Shown here: positions 44,998 through 57,200 of the stretch, piece by piece
How positions within the stretch are numbered: position 1 is the first letter of the stretch
Layout of the letters: each line of letters begins with the position of its first letter
Program-made: the position numbers and the translations under genes
Source: Chrysogorgia sp. JL179-B06
Lineage: Eukaryota > Cnidaria > Anthozoa > Scleralcyonacea > Chrysogorgiidae
NCBI GenBank assembly: GCA_035772405.1
Contig: JAYKKM010000010.1
Coordinates: 1,205,001-1,269,000, forward strand
Direction: 5' to 3'
Length of the DNA stretch: 64,000 bases
The notes under the pieces: model-generated
Database searches by the model: none
What the model was told of the DNA's origin: nothing
What the model saw: the letters and a program-made list of their open reading frames with translations, nothing else

Positions 44998-46035
44998 TTA
45001 TGACATTTTCTGATTTTCTTGATCATCGTTCAGAACGTTGAGACTACCGATTTTCTCCATCGCCTTTTCACATTGGACTAGGAAATCTGAGTACTTTCTA
45101 AGTCCCAAGCTATCGTAGGGAGCGATTTGTAGCCACTCTTCAAGTCTCTTTCGGAATGCAGATGCCACTGCAAATGAATCGCCAAATCGCTTCGATAACA
45201 TTTCATTGGCCTTTTGATAAGCATCTTCCCCATCTAAGAGCATAAATCCGTCGACCACTTCCTTGGCTTCACCCTTGACGTATTTTCCCAGAAAATGGAG
45301 CCGTTCTGCAGGGTTGACTGCTCTACTTTCAATAAGCGTCTCGAACGCCTTTAGCCAAGTTGGGTACTTCAGTGGATTACCATCGAAAATACCTGGTTCC
45401 GGTAAAGGTAGTCGATTCTGATTCTGGGCTTGAAGTAACTTGGTGATAACAGTAAGGTGACCTTGAAGTAAATTAGGATTTCCAAGGGCATCTGTGCTAT
45501 GATCAATAGGAATGTCCGCGTCCTTAAGAGGGATCGTCGCGAAGGTAGAGGATCCAATAGTATTAGGAAGGAATACCGAAGCACGGGCATCAAGGTTGGG
45601 CGAGACTTGGACAAACGGTTCCTTCATGATATGTTGAGCGGTTGGAGACGTCGTCAAGTTATTTTGAGATGCACGAGCCTTCGGTGTGTGTTCGGTTTCG
45701 GTCACCTTGTCGTGGGATGTCGATACGCCAGGTTGGCATTCAAGAAATTTCTGTATGTGCTCTTGCTTAGCGTCGCCGTAATCATCGCCATGAAGCACCG
45801 GAGAAGCATTGTCATTCTCAAATCTTGTGCAGACGTCGATCCTTGCTTCCTTTTCCACTAACTCTTCCTTGATTTTGAATTTCTCTCTAGAAATTTCGAC
45901 TTGTTGCTTGACCATTTTTTCTTCCCTCAGAATCTCTTGCTTTCTTTTTTCTATTTCCTCCAGAGCCTGCGAGTTAAGTATGTCTAACTCTTGCCTCTCC
46001 TGTATAAGTTTTATTTTGGCTTTCAAGGTTGCTAT
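44998..46035 (-). pseudogene. BEL/Pao gag, capsid part
   Basis: Same frame as the N-terminal piece after an in-frame TAA at 46036-46038, and ends at TAA 44998-45000. Starts with a long coiled coil (IKLIQERQELDI..., EEIEKRKQEILREEKMVKQQ-type heptads), a variable linker, and the DUF1759-like core (LPEPGIFDGNPLKYPTWLKA, ERLHFLGKYVKGEAKEVVDG, LEEWLQIAPYDSLGLRKYSD). Confidence 0.82.
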
Positions 46036-46476
46036 TTATTCAGCCAAGTCCTGTCGTCTTTGTCGTGCGGTGGAACTTGTGCTGGTTGTGGAGTTGCGAG
46101 ATGATTTACTCTTTCCGGATTTTCGAGACGCTGAACTTCGACTTGTTCGTGCAGAGGCGATTGAACTTCTGTCACCGTCGCCACTTTTCAGTTCGTAAAT
46201 TGCCTGTCTGACTTGCTTCAACATCTCATTGGTTTCGCGACTCATGTCCTCGTATTTTCCATACAGGGTAAATTTCTCTGTTGGTGATTTTTGGATATTT
46301 TCCAATGCTTCTTGGGCCGTGGTTAGGTCTATCATACATTCTTCTAAGCAGCGAGACTCGTTCTCTAGTAAAGCAATGTTCTTTTGATTTACGATTTGAC
46401 ATTGTAGATGGTTGATCTGCTTTCTCCATGTCTTTGATACAACATGAAAGCGATCCTCCAGCTGTTTGATAAACAT
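46036..46476 (-). pseudogene. BEL/Pao gag, N-terminal part
   Basis: 146 codons from ATG 46476 just inside the 5' LTR; an upstream in-frame ATG (46557) lies in the LTR and is less likely. Helical, then Ser/Arg/Lys-rich (SIASARTSRSSASRKSGKSK). It stops at TAA 46036-46038 while the same frame continues directly into the capsid part, so one nonsense change separates them. Confidence 0.78.
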
Positions 46477-46488
46477 GTTTGATAAGCC

Positions 46489-46776
46489 TATATAACATGA
46501 CGTTATAAACATAAAGTGAACGTAAACGTATTGTAGAAATACACAGAGGAAATACAAATATAAATATGATTCTCTTACCGAATTTCCCTTCTTAGTGTCG
46601 CTACCGTACTAACATATATACACACAAGGTTATACAAAACAAACCAAACTTGTTCGCAGTTCGCATATTATACTTTTGGTCGTGTTCGCATCTAAACTTT
46701 CCTTTCCCGCCCTTTGGTCGTGTTCGCATTGAAGAGACTGGGACTTAGTAACCGTATGATCGTGCTCACAGCTACA
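46489..46776 (-). repeat. BEL/Pao 5' LTR
   Basis: 288 bp, same as 39860-40149 apart from a 2-bp gap. Ends in CAGCTACA at 46776, followed by AGCCATATTA of the flank. Confidence 0.88.
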
Positions 46777-46966
46777 AGCCATATTATCCCAAACTTGACA
46801 TTGTCGTATTTCTTTCATTCCGCCCAGTAAACAGAGCTCGGAAAATGCAACTACCAATGCGTCGGTAAGAATTTAAATAAATGATTATTCAGTTAAGAGA
46901 GAGGGCATAAATACATATATACATATATACATATATACATATATACATATATACATATATACATAT

Positions 46967-47013
<47 letters not shown>

Positions 47014-47567
47014 TACATACATACAGTAGGTGTATATATGTCAGTGATTGTAACCAACATAACCACAAACTCTGCTTTTTGGTATCATTTTCATGAGTCC
47101 GCTGACCAAAATGAAAAAATATTGCAGGCTCAGAAGTATCGAAACAATCGATATTTCTTGCCAGTATCGATACTTGTTTAGAACCCTGGTATCGATAGTA
47201 TCGATAGTATCGAATATTTGGTATCGATATCCGCCCATCCCTAGCATCCGGGCACATTGCCACTTGATCTAATGGGTCAAATAGCTTGAACAATGTTAAA
47301 ATTAATTATAAATAACATTCATTTCCCCAACATCCATTGATGCCAATGGAATTTACTTTGAAAGTCAATACTATACTTTGACAGACAATTTAAAAATTGC
47401 TTTCTTTTTAGATAATTATTGATAATTTTAGTGTCTAAAGGAGGGATACTAGCTCTCCAAATTGGACACCAGATCCAAAAGCCTGGTATCCCTCTTCCAT
47501 AATCGTATGCTAAAATTAAATCTCACACACTGCTTCTAAATATTTCAATTTAAAATCTATTTAACAG
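46777..47567. other. Flank with (ATACATAT)n/(CA)n arrays and a TATCGATAG repeat
   Basis: Microsatellites at about 46909-47030. Around 47185-47245 lies TATCGATAGTATCGATAG and TATCGATATCCGCCCATCCC, which on the minus strand starts like CTAGGGATGGGCGGATATCG, a possible hAT-type end. No coding exon recognised here. Confidence 0.5.
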
Positions 47568-49761
47568 ACACACAAATTGGTTGTATCATTCGTTGTAATG
47601 TTGGAGCATTACAGCATGGGACATTTTCTACCATTGGTAATATGTTGGCTACCCTTATTGTACAAGGTGGAGAATTACCACGCATATTCAGCAATTCTGT
47701 GTGCCAATACATTGAAGCTGGGTTTGATGGTTGTAGACCAACTATTGAGGAGGTGTCTGACAAGAATGTTAGAGATTCTCTTTCCAAGGTATTTATCCAT
47801 ACATACATTAATTACATTTAGTACCTGTCTATACTAGACATTTTATAATAAGGCCCGTTTACACTTGCAATTTTTGCTGCGATTTCTAGTGCGATTTTCT
47901 TTTTCTGATGTATGCGAATGAGTAAATTGAAGTCATGAACGCTCTGAGTGTATCTACCTTCATCTGAACATTCCTGACTCATCCACTCGTTCACATACAT
48001 CAGGAGAAGAAAATCGCACCTAAAATATTCGAGGCAAAAATTGCAAGTGTAAACGGGCCTACAGAGCTAAATCAGCCATCCATTAATTGCATATATATGG
48101 AAGAAACATACTATTGGTGTTCTTAACCTAACACTGTGAATTAGGTTTACCAGCCAGGGTGGTTATCTTACCCAGGCAGTGAAAGTTAAAAATTTAAATT
48201 ACTTTATACGAGAAAACGTATACTGTACAGTATTATAAACTAAAGGTTTTATTTTTTAAGAAAATTAAAATACACGAAAAATCAGTGTCATTTCAAATTA
48301 CGCCATTGTCTATCCTGAAATATACTAGATCATCGCCTCATTTTTGGGTCTTGACTTGAGTCTTAAAAATATTGTATGTATTTGTATTTGGGTTATCAAG
48401 CTGTTCTTTATCTTAAATTTTATACTGTTTATTTGTAAAGGATTTAATTAATTGAACATTCTTCATCATTCATAATGTAGTTGAAAACATCAAAAGATCA
48501 AAATGATGTGGATGCGTTTTTGGCAGAAAGTGAGTGGAGGTTTGATATTGATGGTCTACCTCAAACTCTCTCAATGGAGCATAAAGATAATTTCATTGAC
48601 GAAGTGACCAAATATTTTTTGGTCATAAAATGCCAACCAATGCTGAACCAGCTTATTGATGGCCTGAAATATTATGACGTAAGTGTTTTCAATGTTTTCT
48701 GACAGGTTCAAAGCAGAAATTTTGATATTTGTAAGAAAAGTAGCTGGATGTAGCAACTGGCAGAGCAAATCCGGGCCCCCACATTATTTTTGAAGCCCTG
48801 AGCTTACTACCCAAAACATTGTTTAATAAGCTGTAATTTAGCGTTTTGTACAATTGGCCACTGGTCATAAACATTTCATTTTGTAGGTGCTGGATCTGAT
48901 TTGTGCCAATAAAGGAATGGCGCAGCATTTCTTTAAATACAATCCAGATGAGAAAATTGACAGCAAGCAACTGATCAAAATAATGAAACCTGACTTTTCT
49001 CCAATTGGACACCATCGCAGACAGTCACAAGAGATTGTGATGGCAAAATTCATTGCATTTCTTAAATCTATGGAAGGTGTGTGTTACAGTAGGTCACAAA
49101 ATCATTGCGAGACAAGTTGCAAGAGGGGGTTACATTTTGTAATGTTGCCACAATGTTGCGAAAAGTAGAACCACGTTCTACCTTGTGCAACGCTTCTTGC
49201 AGCAAAAATTTTGCAAGATTACACGCGTTCGAGGCATGTTATACTATGCAATTTATCTTACAACTTGTGTCGCCACAAAATTGCGAGACAAGTTTCGATA
49301 GAGTAATAGCGTCTATCATGGCTATAGACAAAATTTCTCCTTTTAGTTTTTCGGCGTAGATAACATCAATCTGTATGTATGTATGTATGTGTTTAACTAA
49401 CTAGTGTGTTATTATTATAGATGGAACATTATTGCAAGATTTAAAAGACGAAGGAATTGAGTTAACTGAAGAGGAGAAGAGCTTTGCTCCACAAGCAACT
49501 CCAAGCCATTTTCTCATGTTTGCAACTGGTGCAACAAATGTACCTACTGTTGGCTTCGACCCTAAACCATCCATTTCCTTTGTACACGATGATGCTAAGA
49601 TAATACCATCAGCTCAGACCTGTTCAAACATCTTGTACTTGTACATAAATAAGAGCACATTGGAAGGCAGCCTCGGCCATTGTTCACTCACAGCTCTAAT
49701 GAATGCAAATTATAATGAACAGTTAAGCATTAGTTATGTACTGTATATATTTACAATCTGA
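47568..49761 (+). CDS. HECT-type E3 ligase-like gene, last four exons
   Basis: Exons 47568-47788, 48481-48678, 48887-49076 and 49421-49761 join in consistent phase (2 nt carried in, then 0, 0, 1), with AG/GT borders at each. The 315 codons read the second half of a G2E3-like HECT domain: ALQHGTFSTIGNMLATLIVQ, SEWRFDIDGLPQTLS, HHRRQSQEIVMAKFIAFLKS, MFATGATNVPTVGFD, and the C-lobe cysteine in SAQTCSNILYLY (codon 49621-49623). The usual LP after the cysteine is LY, and the tail LSISYVLYIFTI is atypical, so the very end may be altered. Upstream exons are not visible; they may lie before the BEL insertion or be lost. AATAAA at 50140-50145 could be the poly(A) signal. No transposon ends flank it. 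Confidence 0.8.
47851..48060. mobile_element. 210-bp MITE in an intron of the second HECT gene
   Basis: Terminal inverted repeats of about 26 bp, AGGCCCGTTTACACTTGCAA and its complement at the right end. Internal GATGTATGCGAATGAG has an inverted partner near 47985. No coding content. Confidence 0.8.
49077..49420. other. Intron 4 with possible degenerate repeat
   Basis: Contains two copies of ATTGCGAGACAAGTT (about 49102 and 49278) and one inverted ACAACTTGT, possibly an old MITE, and a short GTAT array (49375-49395). No exon seen. Confidence 0.4.
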
Positions 49762-50429
49762 TGTATAGACTACATCATGTATTATGTAATCAATCTATTG
49801 ATCAGAACTCGAAATAGTTTGCAGATCTATACCGGATGTTTGACAGGAAATGCAAATGGTTTACTGTTAATTTCCACCACTTTAAAGCTTAATCACTGCA
49901 AAACGTTTAAAGATTCTTTTTCATATTTCAATTACTTTGTTTACAGTTTTCTCATCAGGTTATGCCAAATTTCCAAGCAGATAAACTGATAAATTTACCA
50001 GTCATTAGCCGGTGGCAGTTATTTCGAGGCCTGCTATTGGTGTTTTGCTTGGGATGTAGGATAGCCTGAACACAGACCTACTTATTCGTGCCTTATAATT
50101 TTTGGGTGGGATTGTTGGACAAAACGTTATAAGGTGGTGAATAAATACAGTATGTCTGTATTCAGGCTAGATGTGGGATGTTTATCCTCTTTGAACCCTT
50201 GCTGGGGTGAGAACACTGTTTATTCACTATGCTTTTATAAATAATGTGGTTTCAAATATCATCATGTGAGCCCACTAAATACAATACTTTAACCCATATA
50301 CAAACAATGTGCCCTACTGTTTAAATTAATTATAACACCAGACAATGTTACTTGTCAAGGGGAAAATGATATTATGGGTTGATGGGTTAAGCACATGAAA
50401 ATGCCACATGCTACTACTATATTAACCCA
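49762..50429. other. 3' region between the HECT gene and the satellite array
   Basis: Presumed 3' untranslated region and spacer. AATAAA at 50140. Sequence ends TATTAACCCA just before the first array unit; it does not match the end of the array unit. Confidence 0.5.
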
Positions 50430-50883
50430 TTAACTCTTTCATTACGGCTGAAAAACATCAAAAATTGAACGACCACGTTGTTCTATTGATATCTCTTGAA
50501 ATAACCATAACTGTTGCGAAAGCTATACATTTTCTGGAAGCCCAATAAACCAGCTTTTACTTGTTCTTTTAAATTTCCCGAACAAAACACATTATGTTAA
50601 TATAAATTAGCATTAATTATCATAAATCGGGTTGAAAAATTTACATTTTTCCAGAAAAGGCCATCTTGCACGCCCGCATAGCATCTTGAAAACTCAAAAT
50701 GCCACCAATCGCAGAGTTGTTTATGAAATCAAATCAAACTTGGCGTGTGCGTGGATTTCATGTTCCTGGCGCTTGTCGAATTTCAATTTTTAATCTTGCG
50801 TTACCGTGTGCCGTGTTTTTCGATTGACGACTTTGCGGGTCATCAACGACCCATTTTAACTGCGCCCGTAGGGAAAGAGTTAA
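50430..50883. mobile_element. TTAA-flanked MITE-like half of the 931-bp unit (first copy)
   Basis: TTAA at both ends (50430-50433, 50880-50883). Inside, the ends CTCTTTCATTACGGCT and, inverted, CTCTTTCCCTACGGGC form imperfect inverted repeats. Near the right end GGGTCATCAACGACCC forms a small hairpin. TTAA targets are the mark of piggyBac-type elements, so this may be a non-autonomous piggyBac-like element, repeated in every array unit. Confidence 0.65.
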
Positions 50884-51093
50884 TATAGAATGGCCGATAT
50901 TTTTTCGCATCGATCAATTTTATATTTTCGCCTGAATTTTTCATCATCGTTGTAAGTCGGCTAAACAACACACATATCAAATTTTAAGCCAATTTGGTGA
51001 ATTATTTCTTACATTTCTAAACACGGTGAATTTTGACCTTTTTGACCCACATGCACAGAACCTATTGTGTTTGTAGTGTATAGATAGCTTGCG

Positions 51094-51232
51094 TATATAT
51101 TTAAAAGTATGAGCTCCCGTGCGGGTGGACCGGTGCGGGTGGGATCTCTGCAGAGACTCTGCTTCGGGTAACCCTTACATAATTCCTCTCAATGAGGGGG
51201 GTAGGGGGGAGCAGAGAAGGGGGTTCATTTTT
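51094..51232 (+). other. TATA-like and G-rich segment of the array unit (first copy)
   Basis: TATATATTTAAAAG, about 17 bp further GCTCCCGTGCGGGTGGACCG, the palindrome TCTCTGCAGAGA and the tract GGGGGGTAGGGGGGAGCAG with another GGGGG run. It could be a promoter with GC-rich start region, or a G-quadruplex former. Repeated in every unit. No transcript can be defined from sequence alone. Confidence 0.35.
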
Positions 51233-54200
51233 TGTCACTGACCATTTTTTTGCTTTGTTAAACTGTATTTACATTGATTATTTTCAATTCAACATATAAT
51301 AAACTGCTTTTCCTTTCACGCTTTTTCTTCGATTATTTTCAATTTACCTGTTATTGCTTATTAACTCTTTCATTACGGCTGAAAAACATCAAAAATTGAA
51401 CGACCACGTTGTTCTATTGATATCTCTTGAAATAACCATAACTGTTGCGAAAGCTATACATTTTCTGGAAGCCCAATAAACCAGCTTTTACTTGTTCTTT
51501 TAAATTTCCCGAACAAAACACATTATGTTAATATAAATTAGCATTAATTATCATAAATCAGGTTGAAAAATTTACATTTTTCCAGAAAAGGCCATCTTGC
51601 ACGCCCGCATAGCATCTTGAAAACTCAAAATGCCACCAATCGCAGAGTTGTTTATGAAATCAAATCAAACTTGGCGTGTGCGTGGATTTCATGTTCCTGG
51701 CGCTTGTCGAATTTCAATTTTTAATCTTGCGTTACCGTGTGCCGTGTTTTTCGATTGACGACTTTGCGGGTCATCAACGACCCATTTTAACTGCGCCCGT
51801 AGGGAAAGAGTTAATATAGAATGGCCGATATTTTTTCGCATCGATCAATTTTATATTTTCGCCTGAATTTTTCATCATCGTTGTAAGTCGGCTAAACAAC
51901 ACACATATCAAATTTTAAGCCAATTTGGTGAATTATTTCTTACATTTCTAAACACGGTGAATTTTGACCTTTTTGACCCACATGCACAGAACCTATTGTG
52001 TTTGTAGTGTATAGATAGCTTGCGTATATATTTAAAAGTATGAGCTCCCGTGCGGGTGGACCGGTGCGGGTGGGATCTCTGCAGAGACTCTGCTTCGGGT
52101 AACCCTTACATAATTCCTCTCAATGAGGGGGGTAGGGGGGAGCAGAGAAGGGGGTTCATTTTTTGTCACTGACCATTTTTTTGCTTTGTTAAACTGTATT
52201 TACATTGATTATTTTCAATTCAACATATAATAAACTGCTTTTCCTTTCACGCTTTTTCTTCGATTATTTTCAATTTACCTGTTATTGCTTATTAACTCTT
52301 TCATTACGGCTGAAAAACATCAAAAATTGAACGACCACGTTGTTCTATTGATATCTCTTGAAATAACCATAACTGTTGCGAAAGCTATACATTTTCTGGA
52401 AGCCCAATAAACCAGCTTTTACTTGTTCTTTTAAATTTCCCGAACAAAACACATTATGTTAATATAAATTAGCATTAATTATCATAAATCAGGTTGAAAA
52501 ATTTACATTTTTCCAGAAAAGGCCATCTTGCACGCCCGCATAGCATCTTGAAAACTCAAAATGCCACCAATCGCAGAGTTGTTTATGAAATCAAATCAAA
52601 CTTGGCGTGTGCGTGGATTTCATGTTCCTGGCGCTTGTCGAATTTCAATTTTTAATCTTGCGTTACCGTGTGCCGTGTTTTTCGATTGACGACTTTGCGG
52701 GTCATCAACGACCCATTTTAACTGCGCCCGTAGGGAAAGAGTTAATATAGAATGGCCGATATTTTTTCGCATCGATCAATTTTATATTTTCGCCTGAATT
52801 TTTCATCATCGTTGTAAGTCGGCTAAACAACACACATATCAAATTTTAAGCCAATTTGGTGAATTATTTCTTACATTTCTAAACACGGTGAATTTTGACC
52901 TTTTTGACCCACATGCACAGAACCTATTGTGTTTGTAGTGTATAGATAGCTTGCGTATATATTTAAAAGTATGAGCTCCCGTGCGGGTGGACCGGTGCGG
53001 GTGGGATCTCTGCAGAGACTCTGCTTCGGGTAACCCTTACATAATTCCTCTCAATGAGGGGGGTAGGGGGGAGCAGAGAAGGGGGTTCATTTTTTGTCAC
53101 TGACCATTTTTTTGCTTTGTTAAACTGTATTTACATTGATTATTTTCAATTCAACATATAATAAACTGCTTTTCCTTTCACGCTTTTTCTTCGATTATTT
53201 TCAATTTACCTGTTATTGCTTATTAACTCTTTCATTACGGCTGAAAAACATCAAAAATTGAACGACCACGTTGTTCTATTGATATCTCTTGAAATAACCA
53301 TAACTGTTGCGAAAGCTATACATTTTCTGGAAGCCCAATAAACCAGCTTTTACTTGTTCTTTTAAATTTCCCGAACAAAACACATTATGTTAATATAAAT
53401 TAGCATTAATTATCATAAATCAGGTTGAAAAATTTACATTTTTCCAGAAAAGGCCATCTTGCACGCCCGCATAGCATCTTGAAAACTCAAAATGCCACCA
53501 ATCGCAGAGTTGTTTATGAAATCAAATCAAACTTGGCGTGTGCGTGGATTTCATGTTCCTGGCGCTTGTCGAATTTCAATTTTTAATCTTGCGTTACCGT
53601 GTGCCGTGTTTTTCGATTGACGACTTTGCGGGTCATCAACGACCCATTTTAACTGCGCCCGTAGGGAAAGAGTTAATATAGAATGGCCGATATTTTTTCG
53701 CATCGATCAATTTTATATTTTCGCCTGAATTTTTCATCATCGTTGTAAGTCGGCTAAACAACACACATATCAAATTTTAAGCCAATTTGGTGAATTATTT
53801 CTTACATTTCTAAACACGGTGAATTTTGACCTTTTTGACCCACATGCACAGAACCTATTGTGTTTGTAGTGTATAGATAGCTTGCGTATATATTTAAAAG
53901 TATGAGCTCCCGTGCGGGTGGACCGGTGCGGGTGGGATCTCTGCAGAGACTCTGCTTCGGGTAACCCTTACATAATTCCTCTCAATGAGGGGGGTAGGGG
54001 GGAGCAGAGAAGGGGGTTCATTTTTTGTCACTGACCATTTTTTTGCTTTGTTAAACTGTATTTACATTGATTATTTTCAATTCAACATATAATAAACTGC
54101 TTTTCCTTTCACGCTTTTTCTTCGATTATTTTCAATTTACCTGTTATTGCTTATTAACTCTTTCATTACGGCTGAAAAACATCAAAAATTGAACGACCAC

Positions 54201-57200
54201 GTTGTTCTATTGATATCTCTTGAAATAACCATAACTGTTGCGAAAGCTATACATTTTCTGGAAGCCCAATAAACCAGCTTTTACTTGTTCTTTTAAATTT
54301 CCCGAACAAAACACATTATGTTAATATAAATTAGCATTAATTATCATAAATCAGGTTGAAAAATTTACATTTTTCCAGAAAAGGCCATCTTGCACGCCCG
54401 CATAGCATCTTGAAAACTCAAAATGCCACCAATCGCAGAGTTGTTTATGAAATCAAATCAAACTTGGCGTGTGCGTGGATTTCATGTTCCTGGCGCTTGT
54501 CGAATTTCAATTTTTAATCTTGCGTTACCGTGTGCCGTGTTTTTCGATTGACGACTTTGCGGGTCATCAACGACCCATTTTAACTGCGCCCGTAGGGAAA
54601 GAGTTAATATAGAATGGCCGATATTTTTTCGCATCGATCAATTTTATATTTTCGCCTGAATTTTTCATCATCGTTGTAAGTCGGCTAAACAACACACATA
54701 TCAAATTTTAAGCCAATTTGGTGAATTATTTCTTACATTTCTAAACACGGTGAATTTTGACCTTTTTGACCCACATGCACAGAACCTATTGTGTTTGTAG
54801 TGTATAGATAGCTTGCGTATATATTTAAAAGTATGAGCTCCCGTGCGGGTGGACCGGTGCGGGTGGGATCTCTGCAGAGACTCTGCTTCGGGTAACCCTT
54901 ACATAATTCCTCTCAATGAGGGGGGTAGGGGGGAGCAGAGAAGGGGGTTCATTTTTTGTCACTGACCATTTTTTTGCTTTGTTAAACTGTATTTACATTG
55001 ATTATTTTCAATTCAACATATAATAAACTGCTTTTCCTTTCACGCTTTTTCTTCGATTATTTTCAATTTACCTGTTATTGCTTATTAACTCTTTCATTAC
55101 GGCTGAAAAACATCAAAAATTGAACGACCACGTTGTTCTATTGATATCTCTTGAAATAACCATAACTGTTGCGAAAGCTATACATTTTCTGGAAGCCCAA
55201 TAAACCAGCTTTTACTTGTTCTTTTAAATTTCCCGAACAAAACACATTATGTTAATATAAATTAGCATTAATTATCATAAATCAGGTTGAAAAATTTACA
55301 TTTTTCCAGAAAAGGCCATCTTGCACGCCCGCATAGCATCTTGAAAACTCAAAATGCCACCAATCGCAGAGTTGTTTATGAAATCAAATCAAACTTGGCG
55401 TGTGCGTGGATTTCATGTTCCTGGCGCTTGTCGAATTTCAATTTTTAATCTTGCGTTACCGTGTGCCGTGTTTTTCGATTGACGACTTTGCGGGTCATCA
55501 ACGACCCATTTTAACTGCGCCCGTAGGGAAAGAGTTAATATAGAATGGCCGATATTTTTTCGCATCGATCAATTTTATATTTTCGCCTGAATTTTTCATC
55601 ATCGTTGTAAGTCGGCTAAACAACACACATATCAAATTTTAAGCCAATTTGGTGAATTATTTCTTACATTTCTAAACACGGTGAATTTTGACCTTTTTGA
55701 CCCACATGCACAGAACCTATTGTGTTTGTAGTGTATAGATAGCTTGCGTATATATTTAAAAGTATGAGCTCCCGTGCGGGTGGACCGGTGCGGGTGGGAT
55801 CTCTGCAGAGACTCTGCTTCGGGTAACCCTTACATAATTCCTCTCAATGAGGGGGGTAGGGGGGAGCAGAGAAGGGGGTTCATTTTTTGTCACTGACCAT
55901 TTTTTTGCTTTGTTAAACTGTATTTACATTGATTATTTTCAATTCAACATATAATAAACTGCTTTTCCTTTCACGCTTTTTCTTCGATTATTTTCAATTT
56001 ACCTGTTATTGCTTATTAACTCTTTCATTACGGCTGAAAAACATCAAAAATTGAACGACCACGTTGTTCTATTGATATCTCTTGAAATAACCATAACTGT
56101 TGCGAAAGCTATACATTTTCTGGAAGCCCAATAAACCAGCTTTTACTTGTTCTTTTAAATTTCCCGAACAAAACACATTATGTTAATATAAATTAGCATT
56201 AATTATCATAAATCAGGTTGAAAAATTTACATTTTTCCAGAAAAGGCCATCTTGCACGCCCGCATAGCATCTTGAAAACTCAAAATGCCACCAATCGCAG
56301 AGTTGTTTATGAAATCAAATCAAACTTGGCGTGTGCGTGGATTTCATGTTCCTGGCGCTTGTCGAATTTCAATTTTTAATCTTGCGTTACCGTGTGCCGT
56401 GTTTTTCGATTGACGACTTTGCGGGTCATCAACGACCCATTTTAACTGCGCCCGTAGGGAAAGAGTTAATATAGAATGGCCGATATTTTTTCGCATCGAT
56501 CAATTTTATATTTTCGCCTGAATTTTTCATCATCGTTGTAAGTCGGCTAAACAACACACATATCAAATTTTAAGCCAATTTGGTGAATTATTTCTTACAT
56601 TTCTAAACACGGTGAATTTTGACCTTTTTGACCCACATGCACAGAACCTATTGTGTTTGTAGTGTATAGATAGCTTGCGTATATATTTAAAAGTATGAGC
56701 TCCCGTGCGGGTGGACCGGTGCGGGTGGGATCTCTGCAGAGACTCTGCTTCGGGTAACCCTTACATAATTCCTCTCAATGAGGGGGGTAGGGGGGAGCAG
56801 AGAAGGGGGTTCATTTTTTGTCACTGACCATTTTTTTGCTTTGTTAAACTGTATTTACATTGATTATTTTCAATTCAACATATAATAAACTGCTTTTCCT
56901 TTCACGCTTTTTCTTCGATTATTTTCAATTTACCTGTTATTGCTTATTAACTCTTTCATTACGGCTGAAAAACATCAAAAATTGAACGACCACGTTGTTC
57001 TATTGATATCTCTTGAAATAACCATAACTGTTGCGAAAGCTATACATTTTCTGGAAGCCCAATAAACCAGCTTTTACTTGTTCTTTTAAATTTCCCGAAC
57101 AAAACACATTATGTTAATATAAATTAGCATTAATTATCATAAATCAGGTTGAAAAATTTACATTTTTCCAGAAAAGGCCATCTTGCACGCCCGCATAGCA

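Larger units (their letters stand above)
39860..46776 (-). mobile_element. BEL/Pao LTR retrotransposon
   Basis: Two LTRs of 290 and 288 bp (39860-40149, 46489-46776) differ by one 2-bp indel that I can see. LTR start in element sense is TGTAGCTGTGAG. AGCC lies next to both outer edges and may be a 4-bp duplication, though an AAGCC also lies at the inner edge of the 5' LTR, so the exact edge is uncertain. Between are gag (in pieces) and an intact pol. No envelope-like frame is seen. Young insertion by LTR similarity. Confidence 0.9.

Noticed and set aside
46476..46557. Gag start at the ATG inside the LTR (46557)
   Set aside because: The same residues are encoded by the other LTR, where no gag follows; the ATG at 46476 just inside the LTR is the simpler start.
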